DNA of 32,687 nucleotides, from the NCBI GenBank assembly GCA_001466705.2, contig LATX02000043.1, positions 1-32,687 on the forward strand. Direction: 5' to 3'. Source of the DNA: Moniliophthora roreri. Lineage: Eukaryota > Basidiomycota > Agaricomycetes > Agaricales > Marasmiaceae. The translations under genes and the position numbers were made by a program. The notes beneath the pieces are model-generated. The model worked only from the letters and a program-made list of their open reading frames with translations. It searched no databases and was not told the DNA's origin. Position 1 is the first letter of the stretch, and each line of letters opens with the position of its first letter. Below are positions 11,707 to 22,269 of the stretch, piece by piece.

Positions 11707-12311
11707 AGTATCTGGAATGGCATTGTCATGCTGAGCTTTAGTTGAGAAGAGGGGGTTAGTGGTGGATCAGTTTGCAACCTGGCTGATAGATTGGGTATTA
11801 TCCTTGTCATTAGGCTTCTATTCATCCTTGTCCTCTGACATATCAGCCAAGTTGTTTGGCTGCCTGTGTGAGCATGGGAGAACATGAAGTCTGGGAGTTG
11901 AATAAGCAAGTGTGCATCACACTGTGTGTGGCAATGTCAGCGGTGCGATTTCAGTGGGCGATATCTCAGAGTGTCACTTGTAAGGGTAATGAAGCATGTG
12001 GCACATGCTGGAGATTGCTGGGAAAGTTGTAGGATGTGTATCTGTGGTAGTGACAATGGTGGTGATGGTGAGAGGATGTTCACATTCAGGTTTCTCCAAA
12101 ACATTGAGTCATATTGCATGACACTGTCATATAGTCAGCTGACTCTTTCAATATATATATATATTTTGTAGCTACATTAGAATCATGAAAGTAAGGTGCA
12201 AGGTGGGGGTGACCATTAAGGGGAGTATAACAGTAGAAAATATCTGGATATGATTATGTGGGGACTGGAAGTTCGTAAGAGATCAATGTTATTGTATACA
12301 TAATTTTAGTA
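11707..12311 (-). other. RNase H to recombinase junction of the YR element
   Basis: This stretch contains the broken N-terminal extension of the recombinase frame (a 78-codon minus frame at 11673-11909 overlaps its start) and a short TA run at about 12149-12164. I see no additional domain. Frames on both strands here are short and unrecognised. Confidence 0.4.
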
Positions 12312-14045
12312 TCAGAAGAGGTGGGTGTCACTGTATTGTACTGAATTGTGTATGAGTGGATGGAGATGGTGGGGTACTGCTGGGGGGTGTAGGTGAAGAG
12401 AAGACTTTGGTGGAAATATCCCACAAGATGGAGTGTCTGCCAGGTTATCCTTTGTGTTGATGTATGTCATCATGATCCACAGTTTATGACTTTGCATCAG
12501 CTCCACAATTCTGCATAAGATGTGATTCTGTTGGGTGCTATAGGATCAACTGCTGCATAGGGCTCCTATAACACCTTGATTGTCTGATCTGATAATGACA
12601 TGCCAGTCTGTGAGGTGAGAAGAGATGAGTGTTCATATTGTAAGTTCTATAGCAACCATTTCAGCCCAGCCTATCTCTCTGCCATTGGATCTCCATCCCT
12701 GCTTGAGTTCCCATGCAAGCCATCTGTCATCAATAAATAGACCTATCCTCCAGGAAGTGGAAGCATCAACAAATAACTTGGTGTTGCAGAGCAGTGGAGG
12801 GCGTAGAATGTGCATCCTGACAAAGTCTTGGTGTAGCCTCTGTTCCCACCATTTGAGGTCATTCTTGAGGTTAGGTCTGATCTTGTGTCAAACAGCTGAT
12901 GTTGTGAACTGGGTTGTATGAAAGGATGCTCTGAATTTGTATAGTTTGACAAGTCAGGATCTACCATCTGGGACGACCAGTGTGACATGGTTGAGCATGC
13001 TGATGAGAGATTCAGCCTCTTTGTGTGAACAGTGTGATTCCGAGAGCCAGAACTGTAACTTTGTGAGGTATTTCTCTTTCTTGTTGTCAGGGAGCTGGAT
13101 GGTCTTATCTCTCAGGGACCAGAGGAAGCTGATATACTAGAAGGAACCTGTGAATGGCTTGAACTTATCTGGGGCCCAGGGCCAGCCTAGCTGGTCTGCT
13201 ATTCCCCAGATCAGGTCAGCATTGTAAGGGTACTCATATGTGCCATTGACTGAGTGAGAAGGGAACCAGAAGAACATGAAGTTGTCAACCCATTTGATAA
13301 GGGCTTGGACACCATGTTGTAGGTAGATGTCTGCCATCACATCAGCTACCTGGCCCCAGATGCTGGGAGAGGAGGCCACACCAAAGTTTAGTGCCTGGTC
13401 CAGGTGAACAAGGCTGTCAATCATGAGGGCTGTAAATCATCTGTCGTCAGGATGTGTTGGAATGTTACAGAAGGCAGCATCCACATTGAAAACTGCAGCC
13501 TCTGTGCCAAGGGGTGCATCAGCTACTAGAAGGTAACATTCTGAGAATGTGCCCCATTTGCAGGGATAGCAGTCAGAGTCAATGAGGGGGTTGATGGAGG
13601 TTAGTTCTGGGACTATGATGGTCTCTGAAGAGGGTGGGGGAGGTTTCTTGTGTGAGGTGCCAGAAAGGGGCTTCAGGAAGGAGTGGTTAATGACTATGCA
13701 GAACTTTCCAGGTTTCTGCTCAACAACCACCATCAGCACCATGTGGAAAGGTCCAATGAGGGATTCTAGAGTGGAAGAGTGGTAAGCAGGAGAGAGACAA
13801 CCTAATGCCACCTCCTGCAAGAATTTTGCTCAAATGATAGAGGCCTCTGCCTTTGTGGTGAAGTGGTTGGGGGAAATGAATGTGTGATCAAGTTTGTAAT
13901 TTTCAAGACCAATGTGAAAGCCTTGAGCCAGTCCAATAGGTATGTCTGCATAGGTAGAGAGGAGGCCTGCCTCCTCCAACACGCTGTGCCAGACATTGTG
14001 TTTCAGCCACATGATGATTGGAAAAAGGTTCTCACAGGTGAGTTT
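12312..14045 (-). pseudogene. Reverse transcriptase with RNase H of the YR retrotransposon, inactivated
   Basis: On minus this reads as the DIRS-order pol. It starts with an ADIPIGLAQGF segment near 13935, then a LIGPFHM segment with VVEQKPGKF (near 13715), then the palm motif VFNVDAAFCNIPTHPDD (near 13460). The catalytic YVDD box reads WVDN: the second Asp is Asn (AAC, 13281-13283). RNase H follows with LFVDAS (near 12770), GWAEMVAIEL (near 12650), IIRSDNQGV (near 12580) and TKDNLAD (near 12440), so its four acidic residues remain. Several in-frame stops are TGA at arginine positions, for example directly after HPDDR at about 13434-13436. Known for the family: this enzyme copies the element RNA into circular DNA. 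Overall length is about 570 codons. Confidence 0.8.
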
Positions 14046-15572
14046 AGGAGTTGTGGTTTGGTTGCAGGCAAACACCACATCCATAGAAGAAACGGCAGGA
14101 TGAACCATTCCTGCATCTACCAATCCTGTTAAAGCTGATGCAGAGCTTTCTGTTGTCCTTATCAACATAGTTCTGTGAGAATTTTTCTCCAATATGCCAG
14201 ACCAGGTCCCCATTCTGTCAGGTGTGTTCATAGTATGAGCCATGGTTGCATGCTCTCCCCCCCAGCCAGCAGATGTTGGGATTTGCTAGTTTCTGTGACA
14301 AGTCAGACTGAAAGAATCAAGCTTGGCGACCTGCCACTTGGAACTGGAGTTGTCCTAGAGGCCTTTTGGTGGCTTGGTGTGGAGCTGAGGCCTGGGTGTT
14401 AAACTGGCCAAGCTGAGCATAGTAACATGTCACAACCCCCATGTACTGGAGCTCCTGCATGATCCACAGGTATAATCCCTCATCCCAGATGTCAAGCCTC
14501 ACATTTGCTAGCTTGTTTTGGTGCCAGTTCAGAATGGAGCAGTAGGCATATTCATGGTACACTAGGAAGTATTGAACAAGGTCCTGCCTGGAGGTAATCG
14601 TAATGAACAATATGTGAAGCATCTCAGCGATGGCAGCAGCAATTTCAGAGTGTGGCTGGTGTTCATTGGAAGGGATGTAGTAGTCCAGGATAACTTGAGG
14701 CATGGTGCCAGCAATGGTGATGAAGGTACTGAGGTCAACAGACTCAATGTTAATGTTGGGTAGCTTCTCCTTGGGGTCAACATCTGTTACTCTGTTCTGG
14801 GTGAAGGTTGGGGTGAAGTATGCCAGCACAATCCAGGAGATCCAGCCGCTGTGGAGTTGATGAACTACTAGCAAGTTGGCTGTGCAGCTGATCTTGGATA
14901 CTGTGACTGAATGAGGCATGGTAAAGGGGTTGACCAGGCAGTGTATAAACTTCTACTTCTTTGTGGGACAGTCAGATAGCCCTGCCAGTTCCTCCTCCCC
15001 ACTCTCATCACTGGAGTTGTCGCCCCCAAGGAGGCTAGCCAGAGCTAGCCACAGCATGTGGGCTAAACTCTTATGCTTTGACTTTGGCTTCGGACTATCT
15101 CCTTCAGAGGGAGCATTGGCTCCTGTGTGGCTGGGTTTGGGAAGAAAGGATGAAGCCAGACCTGGGATGGGCAGCAAGGTGGAAGATAAGGGGAATGTGT
15201 AATGCAAGACCTTATTGTCTTTGGCTGTCCAAGCTCTGTATTGAGATGTGAGCAGGCAGTGATCTCTGTCTTCTGCATCAGCCTTCGAACTCTGTGCTGT
15301 GGTCAGGCCATTTCTTTGGGAGTCACCTGGCACCTGGAGGGTCTGAGGCTCTGTGGAAAGCATTAGCAAATGTGTGTCACAGGCTGATGAGCCATGGTAA
15401 ACACACTGCCTTCTGTTATGACCTGCCTGGCTGCCAAGATACCCTGCTGGGTGTCATATCGAGCCTGAGGACCTGAGAAGGCAGAAGTGAGCTCAAGTGA
15501 GCATTGAACTGGGAGTCCAGACCCTTCCTCACCTGAGAGGTGTACACAAGGAGGCTGTGAAACTGTGGGACC
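14046..15572 (-). pseudogene. Gag-like protein of the YR retrotransposon, C-terminal part
   Basis: This continues the ORF that begins at 23069. Across the gypsy insertion the frame rejoins exactly (GGRTMGP running into TVSQPP) once one ggacc copy is removed. It includes an acidic Ser-rich stretch (DNSSDESGEEE near 15010), then a 200-residue open block (14919-14317). Next comes a cysteine cluster near 14060-14155 (LCISFNRIGRCRNGSSCRFF, then YGCGVCLQPNH), a CCCH/zinc-knuckle-like motif that presumably binds the element RNA. Frame changes near 15370 and 14950 and stops throughout show decay. The division between gag and pol is uncertain because frames switch around 14040. Confidence 0.6.
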
Positions 15573-16011
15573 TGTTACAAATTTCCTTTTCTTTGACACC
15601 ATACTTTCATTGTTTAATGCTCACATATGCTTCTCATTGACATCTGGACACTTACACCTTTCCTGTTCTCCTTTTAGTTAATCTAATCTGTTTCTATTGT
15701 TTTCTATCTGTTTCTTTCAATGACATCAGTATAACTTCATTCTCTTTTCTATCTGTTTCTTTCAACTTCCATATATTAGTCATTCTTCATTCCATCGTAT
15801 TCTAAGACATTCTATATAGTACAAACAACTAGATACATACTAGGTCATAGCTCTTCAGCTTGATCTAGTTAAATCAACTTGTGTCTTAAGCAATGTCCAA
15901 ACCTTCTGAACCTCAGTTTATCTGAGCAACTCGAACTTGAACCTTGATACTTAACATCACTACATTATAGTGGTGTTGAGTAGTTGCTGTTGCTGTGCAA
16001 GTAATGTAACA
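15573..16011 (+). repeat. Left LTR of the gypsy element
   Basis: This LTR starts TGTTACA and ends TGTAACA, a perfect 7-base inverted end pair. Compared with the right LTR it lacks 23 bases between two agatac repeats (after about 15836), and the missing piece contains the probable TATA box. Many differences from the right LTR are CA here against TG there or the reverse. Confidence 0.95.
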
Positions 16012-16013
16012 AA

Positions 16014-16024
16014 AGGTCAAGCTG
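16014..16024 (+). promoter_or_regulatory. Primer-binding site, probably for self-priming (Tf1/sushi type)
   Basis: The sequence aggtcaagctg begins two bases after the left LTR. It is complementary, apart from one C/T difference, to cagtttgacct at 22114-22124 in the right LTR and to cagcttgatct at 15856-15866 in the left. The common ancestor cagcttgacct would pair over all 11 bases. In the right LTR this stretch lies just downstream of where transcription should start, so the mRNA's own 5' end could prime cDNA, as known for Tf1 and related elements. I did not recognise a tRNA complement. Confidence 0.6.
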
Positions 16025-16071
16025 ATCATTGCCAACCTATCAAGGTTTAGGCATCACCTCCAAACCGAACC

Positions 16072-17215
16072 ATGATGCCACTAAGAGCCCACCTTATGGC
16101 ACAAGAAGAAACTGAACTCAACAAACAGCTTGAAGTAGCCGAACAGCTATTGAATGAAGACCCTGCAAGAACACCATAAAGGATTACTCATAGCCAATAA
16201 GGAGGAGCAGTCCAAAGTCTCCAAGAACTATCTGAACAATCCGAAGAAGAACCTGAAGCTAAGTCTTTACCAGAATCAGAATCTCTAGAAGGACTCAGAG
16301 AGTTATTCTGAACCCCTTCAGAACTAGAAATGACAACTCCCAGCACTAGCACTCCAACAGATTTTAAACCAAAGGTGGAGACAGACAAAGAAAAGTGGGC
16401 TATGACCATCGCCACTTCAGTAATTGACATGATGAGCGACAAGAAAGATGAAAATGGCAAGACGCTAATCCCCAAAGTTTACAAAGGAGACTATAAAGAC
16501 ACCAGATGCTTCCTTCTCAACCTCAAACTCTATTTTCAAATGAATCCAACAAAGTACAACACCAATGAGAAGAAGAAGATGTTTCTCCTTTCTCTTCTCC
16601 AAGGGTGAACTCAGAAGTAGAAGATAGCAGAGCAGTTGAAATTGTTCCCCAAAGACAATGACGAAGAAGAAAAGAAGAAGGCAGCTGAAGAAACTTGAAC
16701 CAACTTTAAGAGTAGGTTCAGAACAACATGGCAGCCAATTAATACAGCTGGAGAGGCTCAGATGAAGATCAAGGATCTTCGAATAAAGGACAGAGCAGAC
16801 AATTATGTTCATGACTTCTGACTCCTCACCATGGAGACTGGATATGATGATGCTGTGCTGATGAAGATTTTTAGAGAAGGACTTTCTGCTTCTCTTCAGG
16901 ACAAGTTAATGCTCTGATTGGAGGGAGCACCAGTGACTCTGGATGAATGGTACAGACTTGTGATCCAATATGACAATCAGTACAAAATGGCAATGGCTGC
17001 AAAGAGAAGGAGAGCTCCGAAAGAGACCATAAAGCTGAAGATAGTACAAAAGGAGAAAGAGACAGTGATTAATTGAGTCTTGTCCAAGTCTGACAAGAAA
17101 AATTACCTTGCTCAAGAGAAGTGCTTCCAATGCGCTCAGACCAGTCACATCTCATGAGATTTCCCATCTAAGGGACAAGATGGTCAAGCAAATCAACCAT
17201 GACCCAAACTGAAGA
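16072..17215 (+). pseudogene. Gypsy gag
   Basis: The gag frame begins at the ATG pair at 16072 and continues with stops to the nucleocapsid region. An acidic N-terminal part is followed by the capsid-like block with KVYKGDYKDTRCFLLNLKLY near 16480-16540, and ends in a CCHC knuckle near 17130 (KCFQCAQTSHIS, stop, DF). Its TGA stands where an Arg is usual, and the last Cys is Phe. In-frame TGA codons at about 16606, 16696, 16818 and 16915 match arginine positions. Confidence 0.75.
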
Positions 17216-17980
17216 AGCTCTCTGCATGAGAAGCTTTTACCAAGATCAAGTTGATTGTATTGGAACAAGAAGAGGCAGAACAGAAAGAGATCTTGGATCT
17301 TATGGGAAAGGAGGGTTTTTAAAGGGGTGGAAGAGGCCAACACTCTTCCTGCCAGCAATTACGATCTTGAACATTGTACTAGCTAAGTTGAAAAGAAATT
17401 CTATACATATCCCTCTTATGTACAACATTGGGACAGAAATCATCAAAGGAAAAGCCCTGATTGACTCAGGAGCAGGAGGGCACTTCATCAGCAAAGAAGA
17501 AGCATGGCACATCAAAAAGCCATAGACAAAACTAGAAAAGCCCATCAAGATATACAACATTGATGGCATACGGAATAAAACCAGCTGGATCACACACTTA
17601 GTCACAATAGATTTCTCCATTGGTGATAGACCTATGATGGAAACACTTCTGATCTTGGGGTTAGGCCCAGAACAATTCATCCTTGGACTACTATGGTTAC
17701 AGGATCACAACTCTGATATAAACTGGGTCACCAGGGTTGTTAGATTCAGACTGAAACAGAAAGTAATGGTGCGAAGACCAATAAAGCCATTTACTGGAGT
17801 ACTAGACAAGGTCGACAATAATGAAGTATTGATTCAATCCTTCATTTATAGGGAGGAGGATAGTGACAAAATCAGAATCAATACTAAGTTGTCTGCTTCT
17901 CAAGTCCTGGCACAAGCTCATGAGGTCAAAGCAAAACCATTGGAGGAACTTATCTCACCATATCTCTCTGATTACATCAA
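17216..17980 (+). pseudogene. Gypsy aspartic protease
   Basis: The motif ALIDSGAGGHFIS (near 17455) is the DSG active site of a retropepsin. It is followed by a downstream [16 protein letters not shown] block (near 17680-17730), typical of gypsy proteases, that leads into RT. A TAG ends the first open stretch at 17523-17525. The enzyme would cut the Gag-Pol polyprotein inside virus-like particles. Confidence 0.8.
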
Positions 17981-18760
17981 CAGATTCGAGAAGAAGAAAG
18001 CCAAACAATTTCCTCCCTCTCAACTCTATGACCACGCTATAGACCTAAAACCAGATTTCAAGCCAAGAGACTGCAAGGTCTACTCATTATCACCAAAAGA
18101 GAGGATTGAACAGGACAAGTTCCTCAACAAAAATCTCCAGAAAGGATATATCTGACCATCAAAGTCTCCTATGGCATCACCCTTCTTCTTTGTAGCAAAA
18201 AAGGAAACAGGAGCCCTGAGGCCTTGTCAAGATTATTGAGATCTAAACAATGGAACAATCAAGAACCACTACCCCCTTCCATTGGTCACCGATCTTATTG
18301 ACAAGTTAAAAAATCCCAAAGTCTTCACAAAGTTGGACTTATGAAATGGGTATAACAACATCAGAATCAAAAGATGGAGATTAGTGGAAAGTGGCTTTCA
18401 AAATCCCCAGGGGTCTATTCGAACCAACAGTCATGTTCTTCAGACTAACAAATTCCCTAGCCACGTTCCAAGCCTTCATAAACAACATTCTGAAGGACTT
18501 CATCAACAAAGGATGGTGTGTAGTATATATGGTCGATATCCTGATCTTTTCAGATAAACAAAGAATTCATCAACTCTGCACTCAACATGTTCTAGAATGA
18601 TTACAAGAAAACAACCTCTTTCTCAAACTGGAAAAATGCAAGTTCAAAGTGACAAAAACTCTCTTTTTGGGAATAGTGATTACACCCAGACACATCTAGA
18701 TGAATCCAATGAAGTTAGCTGGAATAAAGGATTGGGAAGCACCAAAGACAGTCAAAGGTG
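17981..18760 (+). pseudogene. Gypsy reverse transcriptase
   Basis: Conserved gypsy RT blocks are present in order: MASPFFFVAKKETGALRPCQDY (from about 18171), a [15 protein letters not shown] block, VFTKLDL-stop-NGYNNIRIK (TGA for Arg), RGLFEPTVMFF, then the catalytic box. That box reads YMVD instead of YMDD (Val GTC at 18532-18534) and is followed by ILIFS and FLGIVIT-like sequence. A small frame change near 18370 and a GAG to TAG change add damage. With the catalytic Asp lost, it cannot polymerise. Confidence 0.85.
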
Positions 18761-18899
18761 TAAGATCGTTTTTAGGGTTCACCAATTTCTACTGGAAGTT
18801 CATAGGAAAATACACCAAACTGGTGTGACCCTTGCACAATCTAACAAAGAAAGGCACCACCTTCAATTGGACAAAGCACTGCCAAATAGCTTTTGATGT

Positions 18900-19330
18900 C
18901 CTAAAAGCAAAGTTCTTGCAACAACCAATCCTGAAGATGCCAGATGACAATCAACTGTTCATAATCAAAGCCAATGCATCAAAATGGGCAATGGGAGCAG
19001 TATTGTGACAGAAAGGATCAGACAGAGAACTACACCCATGTGGCTACATTTCACATACACTAACTCCAACTGAACAAAATTACAAAATCTACAATCAGAA
19101 ACTTCTGGCAATTGTTAATGCCTTAAAGGCATGGCAGCATTACCTTCTCAGCAGAGCACACCCAGTGACAATCCTATCTGATCACAAGAACCTTACTTAC
19201 TTCCAAACAGCACAGAAGCTGAACCAAAGACAAGTGCAATGGAGCCTGTTCTTAACTCAATTTGATCTACAATTGGTTCATGTTCCAGAAACAAAGATGG
19301 TACAGTCTGACACACTGTCACAATGACCAG
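18900..19330 (+). pseudogene. Gypsy RNase H
   Basis: The block starts LFIIKANASKWAMGAVL, where the family has a catalytic Asp in place of the Asn (AAT, 18973-18975). It continues with [20 protein letters not shown], then [12 protein letters not shown] (catalytic Glu present) and [12 protein letters not shown] (Asp present). VQSDTLSQ closes the domain. A TGA follows AVL where Arg or a similar residue is expected. Confidence 0.85.
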
Positions 19331-19539
19331 ATTTGGTAGACAATGAAGATAATGACAATGAGAACATCATAATGCTTCCAGATAAGTTATTCATCAATGA
19401 CATCAATACAGAGCTGAAAGAGATGCTGGAAAAGGCAATGCCAGAGGATGAGTTCCATCAGATGACACTAGAAAGTCTGATTAAACAAGGAATGCCACTG
19501 ATCAAATCGTCATTACAGGATTGAAGAATAGAAAATGAC

Positions 19540-20830
19540 CTTCTATTCTACAAAGACTGACTTTACATTCCCAACGACAAAACCTTGCATCGACATCTGG
19601 TCAAAACTATTCATGAGGCACTCCCACATGGTCACCCTGGACAATGGAATACCCTGAATCAGATACAGAAAGACTATTGGTGGCTAGAGATGACAAAGTT
19701 CATCAAGACATTTGTTGATGGATGTGCAGCATGCCAGCAAATGAAGGTAAACATGCATCCAACACAGGTCCCATTACACTCTATAGGAGGGCATAAAGAT
19801 GCATTGCCTTTCCAAATTATTATAATGGACTTGATTACAGATTTACCCGAAGTAGATGGCATGGACTCTGTAATGGTTGTGGTTGACCATGCAGCTATGA
19901 AGGGGGTGATTTTCATCCCATGCAAGAAAAAGACCAATGCAACTGAAACAGCAGAACTTCTATTCTGACATGTCTACAAACACTTTGGACTACCAGACAA
20001 AATAATCTCTGATCAAGACCCACGATTCACAGCAGAAGTATTCAAAGAAATAGGGAGGATACTTGGGATTAAACAAATGCTAAGTACCACTTATTATTCA
20101 CAAACCGACAGGGAAACTGAAAGGGTCAATTAAGAAGTTAAAATTTACCTACAGTTCTTTTGTGCAAAAGAACAGACCAAATGGAAGGAATTACTCCACT
20201 TCGCCAAGTTTGTGCATAATTCCAGAACTCACTCTACAACCCAACAAAGCCCTTTCTATCTCACGATGGGCTATCACCCAAGACCCCTTCCTACAATCTT
20301 CAACAGATCTTCTGTTCTGTCCATTGAACAAAGGATTTCAGAGCTAAAAAGGCTGAGAGAAGAAACGTCAGCTCTGTTGGATATTGCCACTTGAAGAGTC
20401 AAGGAAAGGAACAGAAGAAACTTCGATAAGTTCAAAAAAGGTCAGAAGGTCTGATTGGAAGAGAAGAACCTGTCACTTGGTTATCCATCTCCAAAACTAT
20501 CCCCAAAACACAAAGGACCATTCAAAATAGAAGAGATTCTAGGCCTGGTAACATACAAGTTGAAGCTTCCATTTCAATGGAGAATCCACTCCATTTTCCA
20601 CACCAGGCTTCTTATGCCATACAAGGAGAATGAAATCCATGGACTGAACTTTCTAGAACCTCCACTGGACATAGTAGAAGGACAAGAGGAATTCAAAGTC
20701 GAAGCAATCATTGGACATAGACTCAAGGGGAAGAACAAGAAACCAACACACTATCTGGTGTTGTGGAAGAGATACAACTCTTCACATAATCAATAGCTGA
20801 AACCCAGTGGGTTAAAGCATACTTAGAAGA
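19540..20830 (+). pseudogene. Gypsy integrase with C-terminal chromodomain
   Basis: The HHCC zinc part spans about 19585-19740 (histidines in HRHLVKTIHEALPHGH, cysteines in DGCAACQQ). The catalytic core shows the first Asp in IIIMDLITD (19828-19830), the second in SDQDPRFT (near 20011) and Glu in DRETERVN (20119-20121). A GPFKI block near 20520 is followed by a chromodomain at about 20690-20830 (FKVEAIIGHR, YLVLWKRY), which normally guides insertion to modified histones. The chromodomain's last helix continues in another frame (AETQWVKAYLEE), so a frameshift lies near 20795. In-frame stops are mostly TGA, with one TAA after ERVN. Confidence 0.88.
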
Positions 20831-20834
20831 GCGA

Positions 20835-21795
20835 TTGAGGTTGCTCACAGACAATACTTTCTTGAACTCCAACAATAAACATCTGCTCTCACCCAGACCA
20901 ACCCAACCCCAGGCATGGATGTATCTAGCCCCAATTCCAGAGGAGCAGGAACAGCATCCTTACCTCCTGACAAGCAAACCCTTGTCTATCCTCCACTCCC
21001 CAATCCTGTCGACAAACTCCTCCAAAGCTCTTCCCCAGAGTTGACAATCTCCAGAGCATCCAAATGAGCTCTGCTCTTCCCAAATGTATCACCCCCAGCA
21101 ACCCTGCCCCCGATGTCCAGAACCCTCAACCCCACTGACACAACTATCTCTAACACCCCCTCTTCTGACTCCACCAATCCATCAACCAGTACTTTCACAA
21201 ATGCAAGACTCTCCCCTCCAAGAAACAAGCCCCACCCCTCCAACCAGCCCTCTCCTGTTGTACCAATCAACCCAGACATGAATCAACCCTACCATATCAG
21301 TTTGAGACATCAAGGACAAGGCACTGGAAGACAGAGCCTTGCAACAAAGTGCCAGATTGAGGCCTCCTATGCCGCATCCCAAGGCACTGACAGCCAAGGT
21401 GTATGAAACACTGAATGCCCTGTGTGCCAATTGGGCAACCACTGCACCGTTGACTGCTGGGACTACAGTTGTCCAGTCTGCAGGATTGCTGTGGCTGGAC
21501 ATCTCACTTGAGACTATGGTGAGTGAAGAAGGTCTTGTAGAACTTTGAGATGACACAATACTTGCTGTCATTCATCTTCTGACAACAATATCCAGGATGA
21601 TATGAACTGGGACAACAAGGTCTATGGAGATGGAGAATCCTAGACCTTCAGGGGGCATATTAGGAACTCCCTCTTTCATAGTAGACATAGAAGAACCTGA
21701 AGGACCAAGAATGTTTTACTGAGTTCAACCTGCCAAATTTCATGGAGAATGGCTAGCTGCAGGAGTGCCTATAGTGAGTATAGAGACTCACACCT
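20835..21795 (+). pseudogene. 3' tail ORF of the gypsy element (no known domain)
   Basis: Downstream of the chromodomain about 960 bases remain before the LTR. The first half is Pro, Ser and Thr rich (many PTPP-like runs, 20880-21290). The second half (about 21300-21780) stays in one plus frame broken mainly by TGA, and contains YETLNALCANWATTAPL, then SIETHT close to the LTR. It is either a C-terminal extension of the polyprotein or a separate 3' gene. I do not recognise its function. Confidence 0.45.
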
Positions 21796-21799
21796 AACC

Positions 21800-21808
21800 A
21801 GGGGGTAA
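21800..21808 (+). promoter_or_regulatory. Probable polypurine tract of the gypsy element
   Basis: The run agggggtaa directly precedes the right LTR (TG at 21809). It is the expected place and composition, though short and interrupted by one T, for the plus-strand primer. Confidence 0.5.
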
Positions 21809-22269
21809 TGTTACAAATTTCCTTTTCTTTGATGCCATACTTTATTGTTTAACACTCACATATGCTTCTCATCGACATCTGGACACTTACACCTTTCCTG
21901 TTCTCCTTTTAGTTAATCTAATCTGTTTCCATTGTTTTCTATCTGTTTCTTTCAATAACATTGGTATGACTTCATTCTCTTTTCTATCTGTTTATTTCAA
22001 CTTCCATGTATTAGTCATTCTTCATTCCATCATATTCTAAGATGTTCTATATAGTACAAATGACTAGATACAATAGATGTATATAAGTAGATACATACTG
22101 GGTCATAGCTCTTCAGTTTGACCTAGTTAAATCAACTTGTGTCTTAAGCAACATCCAAACCTTCTGAACCTCAGTTTACCTGAGTGACTCAAACTTGAAC
22201 CTTGATACTTAAAATCGCTACGTTATAGTGGTGTTGAGTAGTTGTCATTGCTGTGCAAGTAATGTAACA
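21809..22269 (+). repeat. Right LTR of the gypsy element
   Basis: This LTR starts TGTTACA and ends TGTAACA. It is 22 bases longer than the left LTR because it retains a 23-base segment at about 22071-22093 (and lacks one C elsewhere). That segment contains tatataag. CpG sites lost in the left copy (atcgacat, atcgctacg) survive here, and other CpG sites are lost here but kept at left (ccatcgta). Confidence 0.95.
22080..22087 (+). promoter_or_regulatory. TATA box in the gypsy LTR
   Basis: The sequence tatataag lies about 31 bases upstream of cttcag at 22111, a plausible start point. The 11-base primer-binding-site complement begins at 22114. In the left LTR the whole segment is missing, so the upstream copy probably lost its promoter. 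Confidence 0.5.

Larger units (their letters stand above)
15573..22269 (+). mobile_element. Ty3/gypsy chromovirus retrotransposon, full length, degenerate
   Basis: Two LTRs of 439 and 461 bases begin TGTTACA and end TGTAACA. They enclose gag, protease, RT, RNase H, integrase with chromodomain and a 3' tail, all on plus. The 5-base target duplication ggacc is perfect (15568-15572 and 22270-22274), and the flanks rejoin into one reading frame of the YR element's gag. The order PR-RT-RH-IN is gypsy-type, and the chromodomain makes it a chromovirus. Stops are numerous and mostly TGA at arginine positions. Confidence 0.95.

Noticed and set aside
12149..12164. TA microsatellite
   Set aside because: Too short to be notable, and it lies in a spacer.
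14918..15202. A 94-residue plus-strand ORF rich in Ser and Leu
   Set aside because: Shadow of the acidic Ser-rich gag segment on minus.
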